Numbered from the stretch's first letter, positions 1-13,798 are shown. The stretch: DNA of 64,000 nt from Cardinalis cardinalis (GCA_014549065.1 JACDOX010000016.1:6063757-6127756); one strand, 5' to 3'. Numbers and translations are program-made. Notes: generated by a model from the sequence alone, not told the origin.

Positions 1-564
1 AGCATGGGAGCTGCTCATGTGAGAGGTACTGAAAGCCTGCAAGCATCAACTGCTCCCTTCAGAGCCCACAGAGCTGGAAACAAAGAGAACAAANATGAAT
101 AAAATGCAGTGCATGGAATGGCCGTGTTCAGCAGAGATGTTGCTAGTGCTGCACTGCAAACTCACAGCTATTAGCATTAACCAGAAAAAAACCCTTAATG
201 TTTGGGTTCACCTTCATCACATCTCACATATTCCCCCCACCTTAGGCTGTTGGACTTTCCTTTGGCCTCCACCTCGCAGCTTCTCCTGTACGAGTNTACC
301 TGTGGCAGGAGCCACCATTCCTACTCATCTGTGGCTGCCTCCTGTAAGTCCAGGTCTGCTCTCCAAAGCATCCTCATTGGTATGAACAGTGTGTAAGCAG
401 CAGTGAAAAACTTTAGGATTCATTTTAGTGAAGTATGTAAGGCCTGAACTGTATTATCTCATCTGGCAATTAATACTATGAGGAGATCCTGTGCAGTGTA
501 ACAACAGCTATAAAATTCCTTTAGCTACATGGGACGCAGAGAGAAGAAATTACACTATATGATC

Positions 565-585
565 ATTATTATTATTATTATTNTN
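565..585. repeat. (ATT)n microsatellite
   Basis: About six ATT units, followed by two Ns. The Ns may mark length or base ambiguity. Confidence 0.8.
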
Positions 586-1602
586 GAGGTTTTTGACATT
601 TGCTTCTGCTAAATTTTGTAACATCCTTCATGATCTTATTTCCTTTCAAAATGACTTCTTGGCAGAAAAAAATGGCATTAAAACTCTAAAATGGACGTCA
701 CGTCATTTCAGAATGAGTCAAGGTCAGCTAGTTCCTTTTTTAAGTACAAAACCCTACACTGCTCCCTGCCAGCTAGGGAGAAGCTGCCTGCATTCTTCTG
801 TCTGCCACATTCCACATCTGGGCAATGAGGGAAAACAAACAAGAGACAATGAGAGGGTGCAGCATGGTACCAGAAATACCAGCTGACCTGGTGTTGCAGG
901 GGATCAGGTTTAAAGACTAATTTCTTAGGAGTTGCAGTGAGAGAATCTTAATCATATTGGGATGGCAAAGGAGCATTGCCCTGNCACAAATCTCCAGTGC
1001 TCTTTCAAATATCCATGGTGACAGCAACTGCAGCCACTGGTTTGTGTCCTTTGACTATAAGCCAGTTTATACAATTAATAACGCATCCCTGCCCAATCAA
1101 CAGAACGATCCGTCCTTGCCCCTAGGTACTAATCATGTGTCAAGACAATTAATTGCAGAGATGTGCTATGTGAGGAAGGTTGCCCTTAATGTAAAATGTG
1201 GCAATTCTTCTGAAGGGCCCAAGGCAACGATCGTCTCAGTATCCCTCCTTACAGTAACACTGCCCTTTCTGAAAGAGAGAGGAGAACTGAGTCAACANGA
1301 GACCTAAAACCAAACCTCCCTCTGGGTCCAAGCCCACGGGATCTGGAGCACCCTGCCACCTCCTGAGCAGGATCACGCTCGTCAGCAAAGGTTACAATTT
1401 TCCACTTACATTGGATCAAAAGTCCCTGAGCGGCTAAATTTAAATGCTGATCACCGCAAACGGTTTTTAAGAAGCTGGGTTTTTTTTCCCACCAACTTTC
1501 CTAGTTCACAAGAAGCATTACCCTCAGAGAAGCCTGGTCTGGCACCAGGGAAGCCTTGCCATTGATTTTCACAGAAATATGATCAGATCTCCCAGCATTC
1601 AC

Positions 1603-1633
1603 CATCCCATTAGATTCACCATCTAATGGGATG
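1603..1633. repeat. Perfect inverted repeat, 13-bp arms, 5-nt loop
   Basis: catcccattagat (1603-1615) and its exact reverse complement (1621-1633) flank tcacc. It is not followed by a T-run and is not near a gene. Confidence 0.9.
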
Positions 1634-4017
1634 CAGATNGGGGGAGTCAGCTGGGAGCCTGAGGACACAGGTTTGGGCATGGAAATGAGTCAATATGTCA
1701 AGGTGCTCTTTGTTTCACTTGGTCTACTCTTCCTCTTCTCTCTCCAAGGGAAACGGGAAAATCAAACGGGTCTGCACAAGGAGGACCAAGTCCTCTCCAG
1801 TGACTCCCTCCTTGCTTCAGCCTCTTGACATCTGCTCTGGCACTGCTCCACACTGTCACCTGTTCAGGGACAGCCTTCTCAGGAGAGGGGGACAGCTCAT
1901 ATGACAATGATTAGACAAGGAGCAACCAGAACCTCTTTGCCCCATCCACAGCCTGGTTGTTGTCAGGGTCCTTCCTTCTGGGGGGGAAGCAGTCCTTCAG
2001 CAAGAACCATGGCACAGCCTTGGTGACCGGGAGTCGTGATTTCCCCACCGCCTCACCTTGTCTTTTGATTTTTCACTTTGACTCATTGCTGCCAGTCATC
2101 CCTGTCATCAATAATAAGAGGTGCTGGGGCACATTTTACAAATGCGTGTGCTTAATCATCTTGATATCTGAGAGGAGCTATGTAGATAAGAAGAGCTTTT
2201 ATCTCTTTTTCACAGTGGCAGTGTGAACCCTCCAGGGCTGTACAGGATGATTGCAGCCAAACAAGGTTCCAGCAGCAGTGTGCACCCCCTTGTGCAAAAA
2301 AAAGAGGAGAAAGCCCTTCCAGTCTGCACCAGGTGTATTTAAGCCCATGCACCACTTCAGGATCTGGTGAGTGCCAAGTCTGTTTTTGTAGACTGAAGAT
2401 AACCTTCCCCCACTTTGATGTAGCTCTCCTTGGCTCATCCTTACCAGGAAAGGACACAGCCAGCCTTCCTGGCTACTTTGGTACCATTGCCATTGCAAGT
2501 CCACCCTGCCTGGAACATGTGGCTCTGCTCATCCCACTGCCAAAGGCCACTCATCCCCTCATCACTGGTTTCTTTTGTGTACAACAAATTGTACTTATAA
2601 CAGGAGGGCCCAGGCAGAATTCCCCTGAGAGTCTGAAATGACATTTCTCAGGATTTGACAATAAAACACCACTTGTGCTCTGCCTCTCATCTGTTCACCC
2701 TTTCAGTTAAGCTTTCACCCTGTGCATTAGAGAAATGAGTCATCTTCACCATCTCTCATGCATTCACATTCACAGTACCTTGCCTAAATCTTCAGTTTTT
2801 CACTATCACCTGAAATATATGCTCTTTAATATCTAATATTACTTTATGGGGAAAAACCACTAAAAATAAATTACACTTATAACGAGAAGCTTCCAAAGAC
2901 TCTAATCCTAAAATGCACTCCTCTAATAGCACAAGGGAATCTCCATGCTCAGTATTAAAAGGATTATTTTTCAGTGCATCCCCAGTTTCCCAGATACACA
3001 CAGCTCTTCATTTGCACCTGAAAATTACTCCATAGATTAACAGAGAGACAAAACTCAATCAAGCATGTCTGTCATTGTGATTATGGCCTAGCTGTAAAGC
3101 AATTTCACAGAATGGGAGAGAACCATGATATACCTACCACAGCTTAAAAGCCTTCTTCATTGCACCAGATTTACATAACTTTNTTCAGTGTTGTAGATTA
3201 AAGGTTCAGGAAAAATTCATATTTGCCCATAGGGATGGGAAATGAGCAAAGCAGTGACACTGGAGGTAGTTTATCTTTTGAATTGGATTTTGCACCTGCA
3301 GAATTCCCCTCTTGGTTTTTGGCAACACCTTGTGGCTTGCACGGACCCAATAACTGTAAGGGACTATTTGTATATTTGAATTTTCTATCTAATAAAAAAT
3401 AATAGTAAGTTGAGAAGATTGAATTACAGACCTCAGTGTATTTTTGGTTTTGATTCAGGCTGNGGAGTTTGATGGGGAAAATGTAGCCCTTAACTCTACA
3501 CCAANAAAATACACCAAGATCCTTGTGGTCTCTGCTTGAAGACCTTCCAGATTTACTACAGCACACCTTCAAAAAACCACCCCCAATGGCAATTTTAGAG
3601 CCATGTCTATCAATTCACATTGCCACGTACAGCCATTTGCAAATTCTGACATGCCCTCAAATCCTAAACCTGACTTGAAATTTCTTCAAGCAGTTTCTGA
3701 CAGTTTAAGTAGGAATTGTGGACTTTTGAAATGAACACTGAAATTCTCACTCTTGCGAAAACACTACGTGATATGAGAGCTGACATGTCAACCATCCTGG
3801 CTCCAGAATGAGCATTCATGCTTGTTTTACTGGGAAATGAGCAAGTCTTCAAAAGCTCCTGCTGAGCCCCTGCACCTGCAGGAAACAAAACTCTCCAGCA
3901 GCCACAAGAACCTGCCCCAGTTCTGCAGAGCTGCTGGGTTCAGGTTGCTCTGGCCCAGGCAGAGCATGNTTGGGTGATGCTGCACCATGCCCCTGAAAGA
4001 AAACGGTCACAAATCAT

Positions 4018-4115
4018 AAAGTCATCGAATCATTTAGGTTGGGAAGGAGCCAAAGATCATTGGGTCCAACCATTAACCCACACTGCCAAGTCCACCACCA
4101 AACCACATCCCTAAG
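4018..4115 (-). mobile_element. CR1 LINE 3' end fragment
   Basis: It begins with tcatcgaatcatttaggttg, then ccaaagatcattgggtccaa and aagtccaccaccaaaccaca. This is the reverse complement of a typical avian CR1 3' end, so the element runs on the minus strand with its tail at the left. It is truncated and non-coding. Confidence 0.9.
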
Positions 4116-5232
4116 TCACAACAGAAGTCTCTCCACACTGGAAAATTTAATAATCTTTGAAAACTCAACATAACCAGCCCTGATTTGGTCAAATCAATGC
4201 AACCAAAGGTAGCGTGGAGACTTTCAAAAACCTGATCACATTTTCTAAGGAATGTTTGAATAATGCTATTTTCAGAGAGAAAACCACAATGATNCTTGGC
4301 CGTGTGCAACTTGTTCCCATAGGGGCAAGGGAATAACCCAGGGCCAGGGCTGCCTCTCCAGGGGAGTTGGTCAGGAGTGCTGATTTTTGTTTCTTATTAT
4401 GAAAACTCTCTTTTCCTTNTTCAATAGAAGATAGAAATTTGATGCCATCTCATCTTGTCTTTTTCCCTAGATCCTGATTCTTCAAGACTAAAGCTGAGCT
4501 CCCTGGAATGACTCTGGAGCTGAAACATATACCTAAGCACTTGGCTGAATCAGTCCCTCTTGAAGTATAAGGAGGAAGATATTCAGGCTTTCTAATCCAG
4601 CAGCACAGCAGGGAAACTGCTTGTCTCGGCGTGATTGTGTAATTGCTTTTCAAAGACAAGTGAGTTTCTCTATCCACACTGCACTAACAAATCTCAGAAG
4701 TCACTTTGGTCTTCCAGCCTAACTTTCAACATTATTTGTTATGGATAAAACGAAAGACACTTCTATTTCCATAGCTGACAAGCTCTGCCTCAGGGCATGC
4801 ATTTATTTTCCATGCTGTTGATCTCTTCCTCCCTGTATCAGGCTAATTCATCAGATTAATAAAGGACGATTTAGCTTCCTGCAGGGTGTTATTGATCTCT
4901 NGGGGAACGTGGCAGTTGTTTGCTATGCCACCTTTCCCCTGAGCAAAGGGGATGATTTTTAAATATTTCTGATGCTTGAAGGCTACAGCTGGCTCTCAGC
5001 AAGCAGCTACAGAGGAGCAAAAGGCAGCAGCAAAGAGGAAATGTAAAATGGATCACCTGAATCCCTCTTTCCCTGCCTCNGTACTCATCAGTGCATCCAG
5101 AGCACACAAAGCCTCAGCAAGGAGGTGGGAGTGAGCACCTGGCTCCAACAAGAGGCTCCAGGAGGACAAGGCACATNTGGGTTGAGCTGGCACATATTTC
5201 ATCACCCATGCTGGGCATTATTTNAAACACAC

Positions 5233-5275
5233 AGCACAGTTCATAGATTATCAGGTCAGAAAGGCCTCCTGTACC
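5233..5275 (-). mobile_element. Possible old CR1 3' end remnant
   Basis: cagttcatagattatcaggt, then agaaaggcctcctgtaccag resembles the old amniote CR1 end with tcatagatt and gaagg...cctcctgta. It is short and diverged. Confidence 0.35.
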
Positions 5276-5554
5276 AGCCCTCTCTCAGACCTTGCTAGGT
5301 TCTGTTTCAGAAATCTTCATGTGCCATCCAACACAGAAACAGGAGTGTCTCCTTACCAGTGCTGAAACTCCTCCCTCTATCCCACCACAATCATTCCTTT
5401 ACCTTCAAGATACAGTGCTGGACNAGGAGCTTTAATTCTCCATAATCTCTGTTGTTCTCTGGCTCCCTGCTTGTCTGGGCAGCAGTTCCTGTCCTGCAAA
5501 CACAGCCTGGTTCCTGACTTCCAGGATGCAGGGCNTGATGCTTGACCTTTTTTA

Positions 5555-5577
5555 AAAACAAACAAACAAACAAACAC
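5555..5577. repeat. (AAAC)n microsatellite
   Basis: Five AAAC units preceded by a run of A. It could be the worn tail of a retroposed sequence, but no body is recognised. Confidence 0.8.
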
Positions 5578-7021
5578 GCTTTATTTCTGCCAAGCTAGAA
5601 AGCCCAAATATTCGGCCTCCCTGACNTCCTACCTCATTTTTCACCTTTATTCTCATTTTATGTCATCTGTGACTGTTTCATTTTCTCCCCAAAACCACAG
5701 TGTTAAAGTGTTAAACTGTGACAGAGCAAGACCTGTGCCCCATCAGAGCTAGGCAGACACAAGCTCCCTTGCTCCCTTTGTTTGCAGCTCTGTTGTGAGG
5801 CTTGTAAATCCCTTGCCTTGAAATACACTCAGTGTGTACTACATTAATTTTACATAATTCTAATTCCTTAATCAACAGTTTTGAAGAATCAAATATCTCC
5901 GTAAATTACAACAACATTATTACCTTTAGCAGTCTAATTTGCAATTTCATTAAAAAGATATGAAGTTCTTTTCTGTAACCCTACAGTGAATGGAATAACT
6001 TGGAATAGGTCCCCATCCTTCATTAGCCACACCCTCCCATGTGCTGTTCCATACCTAGGTCTGGTGTTAAGCTGGGCTGTCCTCAGCTGGATTCCAAGCT
6101 TGATTTCCCTGCTGCCCATCTGTGATGGCCCCAGCACCACTGACAATCATGACAAACCCTTCTCACAGCTCTGTGGCCAGCATCAGTGGCCAGTGCTATG
6201 CTGCTCACTCAGAGGCACTGGGGGACACTCCATCCTGCACTANGGCCACAGCTGAAACCGGTTTCCCCAAACATGACACATTTATTGAACTTTTCTGCAA
6301 GGATCAAGTGCATTTTCTGCATTATCAGTGGCTTTTCTGCATTGGCAAAAGATTTTTTTGCAGGGCTCAGCTGGTACCTGACAAAATAAATGCCTTTTCT
6401 TCCCAATAAATTCTGGAAATTATTGAGCTCTTCTTGTGTAATTTTCCTTCTCATATGAAAGGAAGCCCCATTTTCTCAGATATAGAAAAGTTTTGGACCA
6501 CGAATTAGCCAGAGAAATGTTTGAAAAGAAGGGTTCGGGACTGCCCCAGGGGCAGTGTGATTCAACCGGATGATTAAGGACTGGCCCCACCCCATGATGC
6601 TGCCGGTGCCTGGCCATGCTCCCACCCCCCATTCAGGCACATTTCTCATCANTATCCCTTAGCCCCACAGTTTCCAGTCCCACCTAACAAGGCTGTGTTT
6701 ATTTATCTGATTTTTGGCATGACAGATAAAACAAAGCAATCCCAAATTTCAGTCCATAAATTCCAGTAAATTGATTGGATGGAGCTAGATTAAAAAGGAA
6801 AACAACTGCAGATAACTTANTTTGGAAACAAAATGAAAGGCCTTAAAACTGATTTGCTGATATGTCATTTGCTTGATGTCATCATTCTATAAGTGGGTTA
6901 TGATTGTTCTCATGAATGCAAAATGATATGCAAATATATCCATCACATCCTGCTGCTTCCCGTTTTATCTGCCTCTCTCTTTCCTCATCTTTTCTTTCCC
7001 TTCCCCCAGAGTCTCCCAGAA

Positions 7022-7074
7022 GCATTTGTCCCATTTGCATTTGTCCCAGCAGCATTTGAGAAGCATTTGTCCCA
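7022..7074. repeat. Short imperfect repeat of gcatttgtccca
   Basis: Copies lie at 7022-7033, 7037-7048 and 7063-7074, with a partial copy at 7052. Spacing is irregular. Confidence 0.7.
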
Positions 7075-7623
7075 CTTGCAAGGCCAGGGACAAAGGAAGT
7101 GGAAAAGGCAAAGAAAACCACAGCACACCTCTTCTGACACACACATGTTTTGTGATGGTTCATGTCNCTGTCACATTGTGTGCAGTTTCACTTCTGCCCT
7201 TGAAAAACACCTGAAAGATCTTTGTCAGTATGCATGGCAATGTACCTTTCTTGACAATTTTTCTCTGGTTTTAGGAATCACAGACAGTTTATAGTCAGCC
7301 ATCCTCCCTCCAAGAGTGACAACTCTGCGGTCCCAGGTGGTTTTGAGCCAGCAGGGCTGTCAGAAAGTCTTTCTAAAAACAAAGAGCAATTTGTAGCACA
7401 AAAACAATCAGTGCTCTCCCGCAGAAAGGGAAATTTGAGTTTGAAAATTGGGGTTTTCCTCTCTTACTCTACACAGTGCTNCACATAATCTTTAAGATCT
7501 CCAGAACAAGACTGTGCTCAGAATGAATCCCAGTTCAGAAGTGATGGAGGCTGTGCCTAGAGGTTGATATGGCAAATCTGCACCTGGGAGTGAGTGCTGG
7601 TCCGGGCTTGGAGCCGTGTGCCA

Positions 7624-8142
7624 NNNNNNNNNNNNNNNNNNNNNNNNNNNNNNNNNNNNNNNNNNNNNNNNNNNNNNNNNNNNNNNNNNNNNNNNNNNNN
7701 NNNNNNNNNNNNNNNNNNNNNNNNNNNNNNNNNNNNNNNNNNNNNNNNNNNNNNNNNNNNNNNNNNNNNNNNNNNNNNNNNNNNNNNNNNNNNNNNNNNN
7801 NNNNNNNNNNNNNNNNNNNNNNNNNNNNNNNNNNNNNNNNNNNNNNNNNNNNNNNNNNNNNNNNNNNNNNNNNNNNNNNNNNNNNNNNNNNNNNNNNNNN
7901 NNNNNNNNNNNNNNNNNNNNNNNNNNNNNNNNNNNNNNNNNNNNNNNNNNNNNNNNNNNNNNNNNNNNNNNNNNNNNNNNNNNNNNNNNNNNNNNNNNNN
8001 NNNNNNNNNNNNNNNNNNNNNNNNNNNNNNNNNNNNNNNNNNNNNNNNNNNNNNNNNNNNNNNNNNNNNNNNNNNNNNNNNNNNNNNNNNNNNNNNNNNN
8101 NNNNNNNNNNNNNNNNNNNNNNNNNNNNNNNNNNNNNNNNNN
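7624..8142. other. Assembly gap (519 Ns)
   Basis: An unbroken run of N, flanked on the right by GC-rich sequence (gtgggcgctgggcagagccc). Any open frame through it is an artefact. Confidence 0.99.
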
Positions 8143-8786
8143 GTGGGCGCTGGGCAGAGCCCAGGGCTGGCCCTGCCCCAGGGGGTGTCTGGTGCTCGGG
8201 CTCCCTGCAGGTCCTGTGCTGGCAGCTCCTAATTAAACAGCACAAATCCTTTCCTGCTCATCAGCTTGCCTGCCCCGAGCCCTTCTCCTGCCTCGGGGCT
8301 GGAATTAAAGCTGCTGAGAGACAACATAAGTTGCTGCTTGAGAATGGCAGATCAGCTATACACTTACTGCCATTAAAAGGCTTTCTATTGGTTTAGAATT
8401 GGAAAAGAAAAAAAAGTCATCTACCACAAAAGACCCAGATAGAGCTGTAAACATCTGAATGCAAATTACAGGGTGAAGCTGAACTCATCATGATGTTTCT
8501 TTGGGACTCTGCAGTGCACACCCACAGCACTGTCCCTTAGCAAGGGACACAGGCTGACTCTGCTGAGTGACCAAATTTTAATGCATTGTCACATTAAAAA
8601 ACATAGCTTTGAAATACTGGATTTATCTTGAATAATTTTAGGTCTGTTTTTAGAATGTAGAATCAAAGGACTTGAAGTGTTAGAACAAAACTGATCGGCA
8701 GAAACTTTGGATATTCACCCAGATCTAAGATCTGTGTTGTTAGTAATTATTAATATATGAGTAACCTGCTGCATGACAGCAAAGTG

Positions 8787-8852
8787 AATATATATGATAT
8801 ACATATTTTAATATATATAAATATGGGTGTAAATATAGATATATATTAGGTC
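8787..8852. repeat. TA-rich low-complexity stretch
   Basis: Alternating TA/ATA sequence (atatatgatatacatatttt, aatatatataaatatg, atagatatatat). Confidence 0.7.
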
Positions 8853-11181
8853 TGTGAGCTACAATATAATTTTGTAAAGGAGTGACCCTGGAGTGACCCA
8901 ATTTTCTGCAGTTCCTAAATTTCACCCTACACTGAGAATATTTACCTTTCAAACCCGCCAAACAGTCATTGGGTAAAATTCTATTAATAATTTTGTCACA
9001 GAAGTCAGAACCCAGACTGCCAATCTTCCAGGACGGCCTGAGCCCACCAGCCATGGTCCTTCCCTCCCAGCCCAGTGGAGCTCCTGCTCCTTCTCCTCCT
9101 GCTGCTGGGGGCTGAGTGCCCAGGGGAGCCCAGAGCCTGACAGGGAGGGACAGCCCCAAAAGGAGAGGTGTGACACAAAGCCAGCTCGGGCAGCAATGAA
9201 AGTCCACTCTGGGTGTCTCCCACCTGCCACAAACAGTGGCTCATCATGTGAGGGAGTGATGGACCAGNCCCCTTCCTCAGTCTGTCAAAGGAGGGCTGGA
9301 TATTTCCCTGTGTTTTTCCCCAGTCTGCCTGGGAGATCAAAGCTTTTTGACTCTTCAGTACTTTGTGAACCCTTAAATGTCTTGTTGTGAACCAGTTTAA
9401 CACAGAAGACCAAAGGAAGCTAANCCTCTGNGAATAAAANTGATTGGACCCAGAAAGGTTNAAAATATACCTAAAAANGTGATTAAAACTAAATGAGGTT
9501 AGATGTTGGTGTAAAAAAAAATGATATGCTTTAATTAATAGCAAAAAAGAGGGAAAGAGGGAAAGCAAGCTGTGGTCTCCACCCCAAAGGTGCTGAGTTG
9601 GATCCCTCTGTGAAGGTCTTATTTTCTCCCCAGACCCGAGTTTCCTTTCTTATCTCCANCAGCAATGGAGATGGAGCTCATGGCAGTCCATGGCCTCAGT
9701 CAGAAGGCCTGTTCAGGGTGTGGTGGTCTTCTCTGCAGCCTTGGCAACACAGTTTTGCTATTATAGGCATGAAGATGCCTACATGAAGGTGTTAAAGCCA
9801 TAAATTATGAATTCAGTCTCTGACATACCTTCTGGCTGAAGAACAGATGAACTCACAGGGAACACAACCAAATATCCATTGATTTGCTCTCCTACCTACC
9901 TTTATGGGAGGGTGGGAAGAGAAGGCAGAGCAGAGAACTCACAGCAGAAGCATTGTGGAAGTCTGGAACACGATGCTGAAGTCACCAACTCTTTCTGCTG
10001 TCATGAAGAATCTGGAAAGGGAACTCTGAGCCCCTCAGCATTTCAGGGGGTGCTGGGGTCCCACACACNTGGTAGCCATGAAACACTGAGAAAACAGTCC
10101 CAGTTACAGTCCCAGTTCAGCATCATTAGCTGGACACTGGTGTCACAGGGATTGAACAATCCTCATATAAAACTTTCTTCTGAAACATTAGCCATCAACA
10201 AATATCTTTATTTGTATGAATTATGGAGTCTTGTTTTCTTTTTAATTGCATTGATTTACACTGGAAGGTTTAAACATCAGCCTAATAATTATCGTGAACC
10301 GATTTGCCATCAGGAATACAATAAACCATTGTCTGAGGCAGTGCTGCAGGGAGGTGATTCTCCTGCACCAGAGGAACTGGAAGGAAATAAGAAGCTACAC
10401 TTGAAAATGCCAGAGTGTGCACCCAGGTTGCTGCAGCTAGGGGAAAAATTATGTGAATGGTTTGCCAATAAATGTGATGGTAGGAAAAACACCCTTCAGA
10501 GGCAGCAGTAGTGTTTATTTATGGAGAAATAATGCCCAGNTGGGAGCCAGGGGCTGCAGCCACCCTGACAGCCCTGCCCTGGCTGGTCAGGGGCCACCCT
10601 GCNGCCCTCACACCTTCTGCAGGGCTCTCCTGCAAGTGCTGAAGGGCACCTGTGTCCCAAATGCTCCTCCCCAGAGCTGAAACNAGGGAATGGCGAGTGT
10701 GTGGCCATGGCTTGTGTGGTTGCTGGTGGCACTGCAACCTGCTGCCTTTCCACCCTGTCACTCACTCTCTCTTCCCTTGCTCACCGACTGCGATGACATT
10801 TCTGCTCCCAGGGAGAACATCAGCAAATATCTTCTGTAAGGAAACGTCACACTGCTCCAGTCCCTTCTCTATTTAAAATCAGCACCAAAAAAAGCCTGGC
10901 TAGAGGCATGGAAAATTTTAGACAAAGCCATTGCAGCCTCAGCCAGCTCTGAGACACCCTGACAGAGGCAGAGCAACACGAGACACGTTCCAGGTGGAGC
11001 TGCTGGGCTCTCTCCAGGGGGACAGGCTGGGCTTCCCCGCAGCCTGGAGAGAGGTGGAAACAATNTGTGCTCTGAGCCCCCAGATACCTGTGAGAGTGAG
11101 AAAGAGGCAGCAAAAGAGAGCTGTAACAGGGTTTGAATGTTTTGAACTCCTCTGACAGCCAGGTGCTGTAACTCACCTTAT

Positions 11182-11201
11182 CTGTGAGAGATCTCTCACA
11201 G
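11182..11201. repeat. Perfect 20-bp palindrome
   Basis: ctgtgagaga followed directly by its reverse complement. Flanking ctcac (left) and gtgag (right) extend the symmetry imperfectly. Confidence 0.9.
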
Positions 11202-12576
11202 TGAGCAGCAGGCACCACGCTCTGCTCCGCTTGCTGCAGCTCCCCAGGTCTCACTGCCACTGCAACATTTCCACTCCACCACCGGTTTCAGCAGAATGGG
11301 CTTCATTTTGTAGAGTGGTCTTGAAATGCACACAGTGGTTTGTAGGGGCGGGATGAAAGCCCAGCATGACTCAGGACAGTGATCTCAGGGAACCCACCAG
11401 GGCACAGAGTGGTGACAGGGACACCCCGAGAGTGACAGCCCTGGGTGCAGGGCTGAGATCTCAGGGGGTGTTCCTTCTCCAGCAGGGAAACCTCTGCTTT
11501 CCACACATCCATTGGTGCCTCGGGATTTTCATTTGCTTCTCCTGATCCAGGCGGCTGCCCCGGGTTGCCCAGCAGNAGGCTCTGGGACTGGGGCTGTGAT
11601 GTGGCGTGAGCTGGGTGGAAGCAGCAGCACAGGAGCCCCTTCCATGGGGCTGGGGCCTCCTGCCTTCACCACAACACTCAGCTCAGCCTCCAGCCTTTCA
11701 TATAAAGTATCATCAAATAATTTACAGGAGGTGTCAGCTGCAGGCTACAGCCAAAAGGAAGGCTTATTTAAGACACCGTGTGGATTGTTATACAAGATCC
11801 TGATGGATTATTCCTATCTGAGAATTTACAGATACTGCAGGAGCATGGCCAACAATTTGGATTAGTTGAGATTAAACTCAGGCTGGGTTGGTTTTCCTCC
11901 CTTAGGAAATCTCAGCCCTAGGTCTACAGATACTTTTTGAAGGCAAGATGTAGACAAAAACAACTTTTACACTTTCCAGCAGGCACCTGNAGTACTTTCC
12001 CATCAATCACCTTTGATATACAGAGGCAGAAGTGTGAGCTACTTCATTAAGAGCCCTCACACATATCTGGGTACATTTCCATATTAATCAGACAGCTGAG
12101 CTGCTAATCTTTCTATCTTATATGCTTCTGTAACCATTAGTCAGAGCCAGGTGCTGTTAAATACTCCAGGTCCCACCAAGTGCTCTAAAATCAAGACGAG
12201 TGGGGATGACAGGGAAAGGCTCAGATTTACAATGCTCCTGTGGAGCCAAGCACTGTAACACAAANACACACATCTAACTCCAGGAGCTTTAATCCACTGG
12301 GAGCACTGAGCCAGGTGAGGCATTCCCACTGCCNAGAGACTTCAGTGATTCCCACAGAAATAAAGGCTGGTTCCAGTTCTGCCTTCTGCAGGCTCTGCTG
12401 CTGTCTGAGCAGCACTGGGCGCCTGGCACAAGACCCTGGGAATGAAGGAAGACAGAGAAGCCATCTCCTGAACCCCCGATAGCCCACAGCCCAACCCTGC
12501 TCGTCTCTCACGGGCAGCAGCTGCCCCACACCTTATGCAGGGCTCAAGTGGGGTGGGAGAGCCCAGCCCAGTTCTT

Positions 12577-12775
12577 ACCATAGAATCACAGACTTCAGCC
12601 ATCAGCCTGTTCCAAACCCCTGCTAGGGGCAGGGGTGTCTTCCTTCAGACCAGGTTCCTCAGGGTCCCNTCCAACTGGGACACTTCCAGGGATGGGGCAG
12701 CCACAGCTTCTCTGAGCAACCTGTGCCAGGGCCTCACCACCCTCACAGGGAAGAAAGAATCAGTCTTCCACAAAG
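12577..12775 (-). mobile_element. CR1 LINE 3' region fragment
   Basis: It starts accatagaatcacagacttc and contains ttccagggatggggcagcca, cttctctgagcaacctgtgc and cagggcctcaccaccctcac, hallmarks of the avian CR1 3' UTR in reverse orientation. It ends in a stretch that no longer resembles CR1. Confidence 0.93.
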
Positions 12776-13798
12776 TTCAGATGGTTTGCTGGACAAAATT
12801 TGGTCCCTGGGTAAATCAGTCCCAGCAGAAGGGGCTGATGCAATGAGGGATGTGTGGGANCTGCTCTGGAGTCAGCAGTTCCTGAGCTGGACTGGCCCAG
12901 GACACGACGGAGGGCGCAGCCAGTGCCTCCCCAGCCAAGCTGCTGCTCCCTGTGGTGCCCCCAGCACCAGGCCCAGGCACAGCACAGCAGCTGCTTGGTT
13001 TTCTGTTTAACCATTCATTTGCCATTCCAGCACCTGCAAATCCACATCNTCAGCTTCCCATTCCCCTCCCTCCAGCAGCTCTCACCCAGCTCTCCTCCTG
13101 GCTGGTGTGGTACCTGGCTCTGAGCTGCTGAATTGAATTCTCTCCATCCTCCAAGAGCAGACAACATTGTGGGGTTTAACCTTTGTGTGCCTGTTCCTTG
13201 GCACCACACACATCACTGCTGCCACAGTGTGAGCAGGGCACAGGGACAGCCAGTGCCCAGTGGTCACACTGACAGCTGCAGACCACACAAAAACCACAAA
13301 TACCTGTAATTGCCTTTGCCAAGGAAGTGATCTGTGCTACAGCTTCCTCCTTGCAGAACCATCACCATTTACATTTCCTGGGCTTTAGTTAAACAAAAGN
13401 AAAGCAATGTATGTGGCTTTAGTGATCACACAGGCTCTGCAAAGCACTCTGATCTTCCCTGCTTTGGGCCTCTGAGGTTTTTTTACCACTTCCTCCAGGT
13501 TAAAAGGATGGAAAGGCCAGCCAGATCCTGAATAGCTTCATGCTTTTGCCATGGATCAGCACCTGGGTTACCTGCAGCTCTCAGTGCTCTCGTGGCACCA
13601 GGCTGGCCCAGCACAGACACTCAGATGGCACAAACACCCTCCCTGCTGCTGCCCTGACACCCCAGCGCCCCTCCCTCATGTCCAGGCAGCCCCTCAGAGC
13701 CCACCAACAGCTCTGCACTGCCCTGCCACCGCAGCAGGAAGGTGCACAGGGATGCTCTGGGGACCAGGAGCCCCTCCACAATCTGTTCTAGACCCATG

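Larger units (their letters stand above)
1..7623. other. No gene recognised; downstream flank, left part
   Basis: I see only short accidental open frames, a (ATT)n run at 565-585, CR1 pieces near 4.0 and possibly 5.2 kb, an (AAAC)n run at 5555-5577, and a short gcatttgtccca repeat near 7.03 kb. SH2D1A is the usual next gene downstream of STAG2 in vertebrates. Its SH2 motifs were looked for by eye on the minus strand and not found. Confidence 0.6.

Noticed and set aside
7535..8396. Long open frames of 206-275 codons on both strands
   Set aside because: They run through the block of 519 Ns, which cannot contain stops; the real sequence parts are short and match nothing.
9005..9568. 187-codon minus-strand open frame
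   Set aside because: Contains several ambiguous codons and poly-T-derived residues, overlaps other equally long frames, and shows no family resemblance.
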